64,000 nucleotides of DNA from Zhengella sedimenti (GTDB lineage Bacteria; Pseudomonadota; Alphaproteobacteria; Rhizobiales; Rhizobiaceae): assembly GCF_046506625.1 (NCBI RefSeq), contig NZ_JBKFFP010000008.1, forward strand, positions 1 to 64,000. The letters run 5' to 3'. This document shows positions 15,068-22,977 of the stretch, one piece after another. Position 1 is the stretch's first letter. The number at the start of each line of letters is the position of its first letter. The position numbers and the translations under genes were made by a program. The notes beneath the pieces were generated by a model. That model was not told the DNA's origin. It was given only the letters and a program-made list of their open reading frames with translations, and searched no databases.

Positions 15068-16378
15068 TCAGGCTTCGCCGCGCAGCATGGCATTGTAGGT
15101 CGGCTTGAGGGCCAGTTCCTTCATGAGCCAGCTGATCCACAGTTCCTCCAATGGCGCGATGATGCCCGGGAAGGAGGGAACGAGATTGTTGTTGTAGTCG
15201 AATTCGATGAGCATGGCGCGGCCGACGCGCGTGATCATCGGACATGACGTGTAACCGCCGTAGGCTTCAGTGCCTTCGCCGCCGCCAATGGCCGCGACAA
15301 GATGATCCTCGACCACCGGCACCTGCCATTTCACGCTTGCCGCGGTCTTGCCCTTCGGCACCCCGGCCACGTCGCCGAGCGCGAAAATCTCCGGGTAGCG
15401 CAGATGGCGCAGGGTCTTCATGTCCACTTCCGCCCACCCTTGGTCCGTCCACTTGTCGGCCCAGGACAGGCCGGCTTCGCGTATTACGGCCGGCGCACGC
15501 TGGGGCGGGATGACGTGGATGTAGTCATAGCCCATATCCTTCTCGCCGTCCGGCGTGTCGAAGGTGGCCACCTTCCGCCCAGCATCGATGCGCTTGAGCA
15601 CATGGGACATGGCCGGCGCAATGCCACGGTCGCCAAAGAGCATCCTCACCTTTTCGGCCACGATCGGCACGCCGAACAAGGCGCCGGAATTGTTGGCATA
15701 GGTGATTTCCATCTTCGAGCGGTTGCCCTTGCGGCGCGCGATATCGTCGATCAGGAAGGTGTGCTTGAGCGGCGCACCCGCGCATTTCATCTCGGTCGCC
15801 GGCCGTGTGAACAGGCCGACGCCGCCGTCATCGGTGAACCTGGATGCCGCCTGCCAGGTCTTTGCCGCGTATTCCGGTCCGGCATAAAGCGCGCCAATGC
15901 CGTCCTTGCCGACCATGTCGAGAGAGAAGCCCTCGATGGCGTCGTGATCGAGCACGAGGCCCGGTGCCAGGACCAGGAAATCGTAGCGAATTGTCTGCCC
16001 GCCTGCGGTCGACACCGTCCTTGCAACGGGGTCGATGGCCGTTGCTGCCTCGGCAATCAGCTTGACGCCGGATGGAAGCCAGTCGGTGGTTTGGGAAACG
16101 ACATATCCGGCGGGCTTCAACCCCGCCGCGACGAGCGAGAGGCCAGGCTGGTAGAGGTGTTCCTTGCGCGGATCGATGAGCGTGATGGACGCCCCTTCCA
16201 GCCGCCGCACGAGGCGATTGGCGAAAGCCGTACCGGCTGCCCCCGCACCGATGATGACGATGCTTGCCGATGTCCTGACCATTGCCGCTCCGGCCTTGCC
16301 CGGGGCAGCCATGGGAAGCGCAACTCCTGCGGCACCCGCAGCCGCAAGGCCCAGGAATTGTCTTCTGCTTGCTCTCAT
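15068..16378 (-). CDS. sqr: Tat-exported sulfide:quinone oxidoreductase-like flavoprotein
   Basis: The 436-residue product starts with a twin-arginine signal (SRRQFLG) and an Ala-rich hydrophobic stretch ending around GKAGA. An FAD-binding VIIGAGAAGTAFANRL follows at about 42-57. Two of the cysteines used in sulfide oxidation are recognisable, KCAGAP (Cys199) and YTSCPM (Cys379). I see no cysteine at the third (N-terminal) position found in bacterial type I enzymes. The second FAD motif lies at YPEIFALGDVAG (about 328-339), and the C-terminus has an amphipathic region (ELWISWLMKEL) suited to membrane binding. The enzyme would pass electrons from sulfide to the quinone pool at the periplasmic face. 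The ATG at 16378 is chosen because AGGAGG lies 5 nt upstream. Two start codons just upstream overlap that site. Confidence 0.85.
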   Translation of the reverse strand: MRASRRQFLGLAAAGAAGVALPMAAPGKAGAAMVRTSASIVIIGAGAAGTAFANRLVRRLEGASITLIDPRKEHLYQPGLSLVAAGLKPAGYVVSQTTDWLPSGVKLIAEAATAIDPVARTVSTAGGQTIRYDFLVLAPGLVLDHDAIEGFSLDMVGKDGIGALYAGPEYAAKTWQAASRFTDDGGVGLFTRPATEMKCAGAPLKHTFLIDDIARRKGNRSKMEITYANNSGALFGVPIVAEKVRMLFGDRGIAPAMSHVLKRIDAGRKVATFDTPDGEKDMGYDYIHVIPPQRAPAVIREAGLSWADKWTDQGWAEVDMKTLRHLRYPEIFALGDVAGVPKGKTAASVKWQVPVVEDHLVAAIGGGEGTEAYGGYTSCPMITRVGRAMLIEFDYNNNLVPSFPGIIAPLEELWISWLMKELALKPTYNAMLRGEA

Positions 16379-16437
16379 CATCACCTCCTCGCCGGGCCGT
16401 ATCGGGCCACGTACTTATACATTTTCATCATTTCATA

Positions 16438-16478
16438 TGTATATGGATTATTCCCAATGCGACATTGACGCAGATCAA
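16438..16478 (-). promoter_or_regulatory. FNR-type box and -10 element of the sulfide:quinone oxidoreductase operon
   Basis: TTGACGCAGATCAA at 16465-16478 fits the FNR/FnrL consensus TTGA-N6-TCAA with the usual inner T/A flanks nearly complete. On the minus strand a TATACA hexamer lies at 16443-16438. A transcription start about 7 nt beyond it (near 16431) would put the box centre at about -41, the typical position of an activating FNR site overlapping the -35 region. The operon is therefore probably induced at low oxygen. A role for the divergent DUF924 gene cannot be excluded. Confidence 0.7.
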
Positions 16479-16625
16479 GCAGGCGGGCGCCTGCCAGCCG
16501 CCCGTCCGGTTCCTGCCGAGAGCAGACGGCGTGTCCAGACAGCAAGCGATTTGCATTGCAACGCTCGAACCGGCGCGGAAAACACCTATATCCTGCCACA
16601 GACGATGGAAGTGAAAGGAGCGACA

Positions 16626-17192
16626 ATGGATGCACAGGCCCTGCCCGCAGGCTGGCAGAACGCGGTTCTCGATTTCTGGTTCGGCGAACTGACGCCAAAG
16701 GACTGGTTCAACAGCACCGATACGCTGGACATGACCATCACCAACCGGTTCGCGACGCTCCATGAACGGCTGGCCAACGGGGTACCGGGAGAGGTCTGGA
16801 CCGACGCGGATGCGGCGCTGGCCGCCGTCATTGCCCTTGACCAGTTCCCGCGCAACATGTTCCGGCGCCAGCCGCGGGCCTTTGCCACCGACACGCTCGC
16901 TGTCCAGATCACCAGGAACGCCGTGGACAAGGGGCTTCACGCCGGCCTTGACGACGTCCGCAAGCAGTTCCTCTACATGCCGCTGATGCATTCGGAGCGC
17001 CTTGACGACCAGGAACGCTGCGTCAGCCTCTTCGAGGCGCTGGGCCGGGAGGAAAATCTGAAATTCGCGCGCGAGCATCGCGATGTCATAGCCCGCTTCG
17101 GCCGCTTTCCGCACCGCAACGAGGCGCTTGGACGCGAGAATACGGCGGAGGAGGCCGCCTACCTGGAAAACGCGGAGCGCTATGGCCAGTGA
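16626..17192 (+). CDS. DUF924 family protein
   Basis: The 188-residue product matches the DUF924 family, a soluble TPR-like all-alpha fold of unknown biochemical role common in proteobacteria. Visible family motifs are VLDFWFGEL near the N-terminus, ALDQFPRNMFR in the middle, FLYMPLMHSE (about 118-127) and FGRFPHRNEALGREN near the C-terminus. The start at 16626 follows AAGGAG with 5 nt spacing. It is divergent from the sulfide:quinone oxidoreductase operon and followed by the operator region of the acyl-CoA ligase. Confidence 0.88.
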   Translation: MDAQALPAGWQNAVLDFWFGELTPKDWFNSTDTLDMTITNRFATLHERLANGVPGEVWTDADAALAAVIALDQFPRNMFRRQPRAFATDTLAVQITRNAVDKGLHAGLDDVRKQFLYMPLMHSERLDDQERCVSLFEALGREENLKFAREHRDVIARFGRFPHRNEALGRENTAEEAAYLENAERYGQ

Positions 17193-17211
17193 AGCGCACG
17201 GAATTTTGACC

Positions 17212-17227
17212 TTTACGTCAATGTAAG
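17212..17227. promoter_or_regulatory. TTTACGT-type operator before acyl-CoA ligase
   Basis: The 16-mer tttacgtcaatgtaag matches the palindrome TTTACG-N4-CGTAAA at all but two outer positions and resembles the site before the nitronate monooxygenase. It is embedded in further overlapping half-sites (ttgac at 17206, tgacgta at 17230). It lies 95 bp before the ligase start. A LiuR-like MerR-family regulator is the likely reader, by analogy only. Confidence 0.5.
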
Positions 17228-17321
17228 TTTGACGTAGAACCGAGCAATTGCAACCTGTCCGTCGCGGCGCGGTCCTGCCGCGAACGACCGAATCCAGGCT
17301 CAACTCCGGGGAGGAGAACCC

Positions 17322-19007
17322 ATGACAGCCGCGAAGGCCGCAGAAAAACCCTGGCTCGCCAGTTATCCGGACGGAATTCCGGGTGATATCGGCCCGCTGG
17401 AAGACCGCTCGCTGGGCCACCTGCTCGAAAAGGCCTGCAAGACCTACGCGGCCCGGCCCGCCTTTGCCTGCATGGGCAAGACGATCAGCTATGGCGCGTT
17501 GCTGGAAGCGTCCTCGGCCATCGGGGCCTATCTGCAGAAGCAGGGGCTGAAGCCCGGCGCGCGCGTCGCGCTGATGATGCCGAACGTGCTGCAATATCCC
17601 GTCGCCATGATGGCTGTCCTGCGCGCAGGCTACGTGGTCGTGAACGTCAACCCGCTCTACACGCCGCGCGAACTGGAGCACCAGCTCAACGATTCCGGCG
17701 CGGAAGCCATCATCATCCTGGAAAATTTCGCGGCCACGCTGGAACAGGTCATCAAGCGGACGCAGGTCAAGACCGTTGTTGTGGCCAGCATGGGCGACAT
17801 GCTTGGCGGGCTGAAGGGCCTTATCGTCAATTTCGTGGTGCGGCGCGTCAAGAAGATGGTTCCGTCCTGGTCCCTGCCCGGCCATGTCACCTTCAAGGCG
17901 GCGCTCGCAGCCGGCGGGCAGGGCCAGTTCAAGCCGGCCGAAACGGGGCCGGACGACACGGCGTTCCTGCAATATACGGGTGGCACGACGGGCGTCTCGA
18001 AGGGCGCGCAGCTCCTGCACCGCAATGTGCTGGCCAATGTGGCGCAAAACGCCTTGTGGCTGAAATCCGCCTATGCCGGCCGGGCCAAGCCGGACAACAT
18101 GATCTATATCTGCGCGCTGCCGCTGTACCATATCTTCGCGCTGACCGTGAATGCGCTGATGGGCATGCAGCAGGGCGCGCTCAACGTGCTGATTCCCAAT
18201 CCGCGCGACATTCCGGCCTTCGTGAAGGAACTCGGCAAGTACAGGTTCCATGTCTTTCCGGGCCTCAACACGCTGTTCAATGCGCTTTTGAACAATGACG
18301 ACTTCCGCAAGCTCGACTTCTCCAACCTGATCCTGACGCTGGGCGGCGGCATGGCCGTGCAGCGGGCGGTTGCGGAGCGCTGGAAGGACGTGACCGGCAA
18401 CGTGATCTCGGAAGGCTACGGCCTGTCGGAGACCTCGCCGGTGGCGACCGCCAACCGCTTCGATGCGGACGAGTTTTCCGGCACCATCGGCCTGCCGATC
18501 CCGGGCACGGAGATCGCGATCCGCGACGAGGACGGCAGGGACGTGGCACTTGGCGATGTCGGCGAGATCAGCATTCGCGGCCCGCAGGTGATGATTGGCT
18601 ACTGGAACCGTCCCGACGAAACAGAGCGGGTCTTCACCGAAGACGGTTTCTTCAAGTCCGGCGACATGGGTTTCATGGACGAGAAGGGCTATGTGAAGAT
18701 CGTCGACCGCAAGAAGGACATGATCCTCGTGTCCGGCTTCAACGTCTACCCGACCGAGATCGAGGACGTGATGGCCAAGCATCCGGGCGTGCTGGAAGTG
18801 GCGGCCATCGGCGTGCCGGACGAGCATTCCGGCGAGGTGCCGAAGATCTTCGTGGTTCGCAAGGATCCCGCCGTGACCAAGGAGGACCTGATGGCCTATG
18901 CCAAGGAGAACCTGACAGGCTACAAGCGGCCGAAGCATGTCGAATTCCGCGACGAGTTGCCGAAATCCAATGTCGGCAAGATCCTGCGGCGCGAATTGCG
19001 CGATTGA
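17322..19007 (+). CDS. fadD: Long-chain fatty acid--CoA ligase
   Basis: The 561-residue enzyme activates fatty acids to acyl-CoA with ATP through an acyl-adenylate. The signature motifs are all present: the P-loop YTGGTTGVSKGA (about 215-226), the A5 motif GYGLSETSP (about 366-374), the hinge region SGDMGFMDEKGYVKIVDRKKD and the catalytic C-terminal lysine in SNVGKILRREL. Length and the N-terminal region fit the FadD branch of the ANL superfamily. A strong GGGGAGGAG ribosome-binding site precedes the ATG, and a TTTACGT-type operator sits upstream, which fits control by a fatty acid or branched-chain acid regulator. A terminator follows. Confidence 0.92.
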   Translation: MTAAKAAEKPWLASYPDGIPGDIGPLEDRSLGHLLEKACKTYAARPAFACMGKTISYGALLEASSAIGAYLQKQGLKPGARVALMMPNVLQYPVAMMAVLRAGYVVVNVNPLYTPRELEHQLNDSGAEAIIILENFAATLEQVIKRTQVKTVVVASMGDMLGGLKGLIVNFVVRRVKKMVPSWSLPGHVTFKAALAAGGQGQFKPAETGPDDTAFLQYTGGTTGVSKGAQLLHRNVLANVAQNALWLKSAYAGRAKPDNMIYICALPLYHIFALTVNALMGMQQGALNVLIPNPRDIPAFVKELGKYRFHVFPGLNTLFNALLNNDDFRKLDFSNLILTLGGGMAVQRAVAERWKDVTGNVISEGYGLSETSPVATANRFDADEFSGTIGLPIPGTEIAIRDEDGRDVALGDVGEISIRGPQVMIGYWNRPDETERVFTEDGFFKSGDMGFMDEKGYVKIVDRKKDMILVSGFNVYPTEIEDVMAKHPGVLEVAAIGVPDEHSGEVPKIFVVRKDPAVTKEDLMAYAKENLTGYKRPKHVEFRDELPKSNVGKILRRELRD

Positions 19008-19033
19008 GGCAGGCTGAAGGACGGGAACAACGG

Positions 19034-19054
19034 AAGGCGGCGCAAGCCGCCTTT
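19034..19054. terminator. Bidirectional terminator between acyl-CoA ligase and HAD phosphatase
   Basis: A perfect 8-bp stem AAGGCGGC/GCCGCCTT with a GCAA tetraloop lies between two convergent genes. It has TCTC on the plus side and TTCC on the minus side. The A/T pairs at the stem base supply the T-tract in both directions. Confidence 0.75.
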
Positions 19055-19055
19055 C

Positions 19056-19769
19056 TCATGCCCGGGACAGGGCGGCGAGACCGGCGGGCAGTTCAGCCAC
19101 GCTTTCGAGGACCAGATCGGCAAGCGGGGCAAGGTCCGCGCGGGTGGAGTTGCCGCTGAGCACGCCGATCGCAAGGCCCGCGCCGGCGCTGCGCGCGGCC
19201 TCGAGGTCATGGCGGTTGTCGCCGACCATGGCCACCGCGCCGGGCGCCATGCCCGTGCGCTTGGCGAAGGCATGAATCATGTCGGGCCAGGGCTTGGCGC
19301 GCGGCACGGAGTCGTAGCCCAGGATTTCGGCGAACAGGCCGTCCAGCCCAAGCATGGCCATGGTCTCGCGCGCGCCGCGTTCGGAATCATTGGTGGCGAT
19401 GCCAAGCATGTGGCCGGATGCGCGAAGCCCCCGCAACGCCTCGGGAACGCCGGCGAGGGCAACGGCGTGGTCGCGGGCATGGGCGGCGGCCAGATCGTCC
19501 AGCGCGGCGATCCGGCGCTGCAAGGCCCCGCCCTCCTCGCCCGGCCAGAGAACCGCCGCGACATCGGCGCCGGTTCCCGCCGCCAGAACGGAGCCGGGGC
19601 GGAAGCGGGCGGTTTGCCTGTCGAGGCCAAGTGCTTCCAGGAGATGCGCCGCGCGCGCTCCGTCATGGCCCGCAGCATCCAGCGCGGCGCGGCGGGCAAA
19701 GCCTGCCCAGGTAGCATGGAAGTCGATCAGCGTTCCGTCCTTGTCGAACAGGACCGCGCGAATCACCAT
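19056..19769 (-). CDS. HAD-family hydrolase, phosphoglycolate phosphatase-like
   Basis: The 237-residue protein has all four HAD motifs: DKDGTL (nucleophile Asp9, acid Asp11), the threonine in IATNDSE, the lysine in RAKPWPD and the acidic MVGDNRHDLEAA. A helical C1 cap lies between motifs I and II. Length and motif spacing match Gph-type 2-phosphoglycolate phosphatases, which remove phosphate from small phospho-metabolites, but substrate is not readable from sequence. It starts 3 bp after the stop of pgi and is probably co-transcribed with it. Confidence 0.85.
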   Translation of the reverse strand: MVIRAVLFDKDGTLIDFHATWAGFARRAALDAAGHDGARAAHLLEALGLDRQTARFRPGSVLAAGTGADVAAVLWPGEEGGALQRRIAALDDLAAAHARDHAVALAGVPEALRGLRASGHMLGIATNDSERGARETMAMLGLDGLFAEILGYDSVPRAKPWPDMIHAFAKRTGMAPGAVAMVGDNRHDLEAARSAGAGLAIGVLSGNSTRADLAPLADLVLESVAELPAGLAALSRA

Positions 19770-19772
19770 GGA

Positions 19773-21416
19773 TCAGTCCCCGCGCAGCCGGGCCAGCGCT
19801 TCGACCAGGCCGGCGGTGGAGGAATCGCGGCCGCTTGCCGGGGCCTCGCCCTTCACAACAGGCAGCAGCGCGGTGGCCAGTTCCTTGCCCAGTTCCACGC
19901 CCCACTGGTCATAGGCATTGATGCCGAACAGCGCCGCCTCGACGAAGACACGATGCTCGTAGAGCGCGATCAGCCGGCCGAGCGCGAAGGGCGTCAACTG
20001 GCGGTACAGGATGGTGACGGAGGGCCGGTTGCCCGGGAAGGTGCGGTGGCGGGCAAGGAACTCCGCCTCTTCACCTTCCAGCCCCTTCGCCTTCGCCTGC
20101 CCAAGGGCTTCGGCAAAGGTGCGCCCGCGCATGAGGGCCTCGGCCTGCGCGAGGCAATTGGCGGCCAGCAGGGGATGGTGCTCGCCGCTGTCGCTCTCAT
20201 GGGGAACGGCGGCGAGGATGAACTCGACGGGAATGACATCCGTGCCCTGATGGATGAGCTGGAAAAAGGCATGCTGGCCATTCGTGCCCGGCTCGCCCCA
20301 GACGACGGGTCCGGTGACGCCGTCGACGGGATCGCCGTCACGGGTCACGCCCTTGCCGTTGGATTCCATGTCGAGTTGCTGGAGATAGGCCGGCAGGCGC
20401 TCAAGGCGCTGGTCATAGGGGATGACGGCGCGGGTGGGCCAGCCGCAGGCGCGGCGGTTCCAGTAGCCGACAAGGCCGAGGATGGCCGGCATGTTGGCCT
20501 CCAGCGGCGCCGAGCGGAAATGGATATCCATGGCGCGCGCCCCGGCCAGGAAGGCACGGAAGTTTTCCGGGCCGATGGCGATCATGACCGGAAGGCCGAT
20601 GGCCGACCAGACCGAATATCGGCCGCCGACCCAGTCCCAGAAACCGAAGACGCGGGCGGCATCGATACCGAAGGCGGCGACCTTGTCGAGCGCGGTCGAT
20701 ACGGCGGTGAAATGCGCGCCCACGGCCTCTTCGCCCAGGGCGTTGGCAACCCATTGGCGGGCCGTGGCGGCATTGGTCATCGTCTCGACGGTGGTGAAGG
20801 TCTTGGAGGCTATGATGAACAGCGTCGTTTCCGCGTCGAGCCCCTTCAGCGTGTCGGCCATGTGGGCGCCGTCGACATTGGACACATAATGCAGGCGCGG
20901 CCCGTCGTGGTATGGCGCAAGCGCACGGGTGACCATGACCGGGCCGAGATCGGAACCGCCAATGCCGATGTTGACGATATCGGTGAACGGCCTGCCCGTG
21001 GCGCCGGTCAGCCTGCCGGTGCGCAACGCACTGGCAAACCCGGCCATCGCATCCAGGACGCCATGGACATCGGCCATCACATCGCGGCCACCGGCCGTGT
21101 ATCCGTCATCCGGCGCGCCGCGCAGGGCGACATGGAGCACGGCACGGCCTTCGGTGTTGTTGACGGGCTGTCCGGCGAACATGGCATCGCGCAGGGCTTC
21201 CAGGCCGGCGGCGCGTGCGGCATCGAACAAGGCTTGCATGGCCGGCCCGTCGATCCGGCTTTTCGACCAGTCGAGTAGAAGATCATCGAATGCAAGGCTG
21301 AAACGGGAGAACCGGTCCGGATCGGCGGCGAAAGCGTCACGCAGGTTCATGGCCGAAAGCCGTTCGGCATGACGGGCCAGCGCGGCGCTGGCTTCGGCAA
21401 AGCGGGTTTCATCCAC
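19773..21416 (-). CDS. pgi: Glucose-6-phosphate isomerase
   Basis: The 547-residue product interconverts glucose-6-phosphate and fructose-6-phosphate. It carries GIGGSDLGPVM, the phosphate-binding SKTFTTVETMTN, WDWVGGRYSVWSAIG, and the catalytic GEPGTNGQHAFFQLIHQG (Glu and His). Length is normal. The start codon is GTG, preceded by AGGAG. A four-codon ORF beginning with ATG at 21423 lies between them and ends inside the start of pgi, so initiation may be coupled to it. The HAD phosphatase gene follows after 3 bp. Confidence 0.95.
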   Translation of the reverse strand: MDETRFAEASAALARHAERLSAMNLRDAFAADPDRFSRFSLAFDDLLLDWSKSRIDGPAMQALFDAARAAGLEALRDAMFAGQPVNNTEGRAVLHVALRGAPDDGYTAGGRDVMADVHGVLDAMAGFASALRTGRLTGATGRPFTDIVNIGIGGSDLGPVMVTRALAPYHDGPRLHYVSNVDGAHMADTLKGLDAETTLFIIASKTFTTVETMTNAATARQWVANALGEEAVGAHFTAVSTALDKVAAFGIDAARVFGFWDWVGGRYSVWSAIGLPVMIAIGPENFRAFLAGARAMDIHFRSAPLEANMPAILGLVGYWNRRACGWPTRAVIPYDQRLERLPAYLQQLDMESNGKGVTRDGDPVDGVTGPVVWGEPGTNGQHAFFQLIHQGTDVIPVEFILAAVPHESDSGEHHPLLAANCLAQAEALMRGRTFAEALGQAKAKGLEGEEAEFLARHRTFPGNRPSVTILYRQLTPFALGRLIALYEHRVFVEAALFGINAYDQWGVELGKELATALLPVVKGEAPASGRDSSTAGLVEALARLRGD

Positions 21417-21600
21417 GGTTCATGTCTCCTGATCAGCCACCGGTCCGGACACAAGACCGCCATGCGCACCATAACATCTTCTTAAACCGATTGAAGTCAT
21501 TCCTTGAACCAAAGGCAGGGGCGGACTTTGGTGCCATGGACAAGCGCGCCGGCATGGCTTAGCTCGAATGCAGCTTATCTCGAACGGGAGGAAATTGGCC

Positions 21601-22053
21601 ATGGCCGTCGAACTGGAAGGGCAGGAGCGCATCGCGGCGCCGGTGCAGACCGTGTGGGAAGCGCTCAACGATCCCGACATCCTGCGTGAGTGCATTCCTG
21701 GCTGCGAGTCGCTCGACAAGAAATCCGAGACGGAGATGGAAGCGGTTGTCGCGCTCAAGATCGGACCGATCAAGGCGCGGTTCAACGGCGAGGTCGAACT
21801 CGTCAATCTCCAGCCGCCCCACTCCTACACCATCCAGGGCGAGGGCAAGGGCGGCATCGCCGGCTTCGCCAAGGGCGGCGCCGACGTCAAGCTGGAAGAG
21901 GACGGCGAGGGCGGCACGCTGCTTTCCTATGTCGCCAAGGCCGATGTCGGCGGCAAGATCGCCCAGATGGGAAGCCGCCTGATCGTCTCGACCACCAAGA
22001 AACTGGCAGGCCAGTTCTTCTCCAATCTCAACGAACGGATCACGGCGGGATAA
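21601..22053 (+). CDS. CoxG-like SRPBCC family protein
   Basis: The 150-residue protein belongs to the carbon monoxide dehydrogenase subunit G family, a START-like lipid/cofactor-binding fold. Visible features are the N-terminal GQERIAAPVQTVWEALNDP, the IPGCESLDKKSE turn, a glycine-rich strand region (GEGKGGIAGFAKGGADVKL) and the amphipathic C-terminus FFSNLNERI. CoxG helps assemble or recruit CO dehydrogenase-type enzymes to the membrane. A lone CoxM-type subunit lies 7 kb away, but no large or small subunit is nearby, so a link is speculative. The ATG at 21601 follows GGGAGGA. An upstream in-frame ATG at 21568 has no such site. Confidence 0.85.
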   Translation: MAVELEGQERIAAPVQTVWEALNDPDILRECIPGCESLDKKSETEMEAVVALKIGPIKARFNGEVELVNLQPPHSYTIQGEGKGGIAGFAKGGADVKLEEDGEGGTLLSYVAKADVGGKIAQMGSRLIVSTTKKLAGQFFSNLNERITAG

Positions 22054-22081
22054 CGCCCGCCGCTGTCCGGCTGGACGCCCT

Positions 22082-22873
22082 TCAGCGCCCGGAAAAATTG
22101 GCCGGGCGTTTCTGGAGGAAAGCCTGCACGCCTTCGCGGTAATCGCCGGCGCGGCCCGCCTCGCGCTGACATTCGCGTTCGAGGTCCAGCTGCGCGTCGA
22201 GGGAATTGGTCGCGGCCGCCTGGATTGCCTGCTTCGTGAGAGCGAGGGCGCGGGTCGGTCCGGCGGCGAGGCTTGCGCACAGGGCATGCGCCTCGTCCAT
22301 CAGCGCGGCATCGTCGACGGCCTTCCAGATCAGGCCCCATTCGGCCGCCTTCTCCGCCGGCAGGGGTTCGGCTGTCAGCGCCAGCGCCTTTGCGCGCGGC
22401 TCGCCGAGAAAACGGGTGAGCCAGAACGTGCCGCCGGAATCGGGCACAAGGGCGATCTTCGCGAAAGCCTGGATGAAGCGTGCCGATTTCGCGGCCAGCA
22501 CGATGTCGCAGGCCAGCGCGATGTTCGCGCCGGCGCCGGCGGCCACGCCATTGACCGCGCAGATGACCGGCATGTCCAGCGCCCTGATCTGGCGGACCAG
22601 CGGATTGTAATACGCCTCTATTGCGGCTCCGAGGTCCGGATCGTCGCCCAGCACGTCGGAATCGCGGTCCGCGAGATCCTGACCGGCGCAGAACCCGCGC
22701 CCGGCGCCGGTGAGCAGGACCGCGCGGCACGCGGCATCGGCCTGGCACTCGGAAAGCGCCGACTTGAGTTGTTCGTGCTGCGCGACATTGAACGCATTCA
22801 GCTTGTCCGGCCTGTTCAGCGTGATGACCGTATAGCCATCCTTGCGCTCGCTGAGCACAGTTTGCTCCGCCAT
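22082..22873 (-). CDS. Enoyl-CoA hydratase/isomerase family protein, PaaG-like
   Basis: The 263-residue crotonase-fold protein has the oxyanion-hole strand AGRGFCAGQDL (about 56-66) and CAVNGVAAGAGANIALACD (about 104-122). KIALVPDSGGTFWLTR (about 138-153) carries the aspartate typical of PaaG, the isomerase that opens the epoxide ring in phenylacetyl-CoA degradation. The glutamate pair of true hydratases is not evident. No other paa genes are in the window, so it may serve another beta-oxidation route. It converges with the CoxG-like gene, 28 bp away. Confidence 0.85.
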   Translation of the reverse strand: MAEQTVLSERKDGYTVITLNRPDKLNAFNVAQHEQLKSALSECQADAACRAVLLTGAGRGFCAGQDLADRDSDVLGDDPDLGAAIEAYYNPLVRQIRALDMPVICAVNGVAAGAGANIALACDIVLAAKSARFIQAFAKIALVPDSGGTFWLTRFLGEPRAKALALTAEPLPAEKAAEWGLIWKAVDDAALMDEAHALCASLAAGPTRALALTKQAIQAAATNSLDAQLDLERECQREAGRAGDYREGVQAFLQKRPANFSGR

Positions 22874-22977
22874 GAAATCCTCCCTCGGGATCGTCCTGTT
22901 GTCACGGGACCGGATAAACCGTTACGGGACCGGCGCGTGTTGCGCCGATGTCGTCACACGAACCGGGCAAGGTCAAG

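Noticed and set aside
19209..21278. 689-codon plus-strand ORF across the HAD and pgi genes
   Set aside because: Both minus-strand genes are unmistakable by motif; the ORF has no ribosome-binding site or family features.
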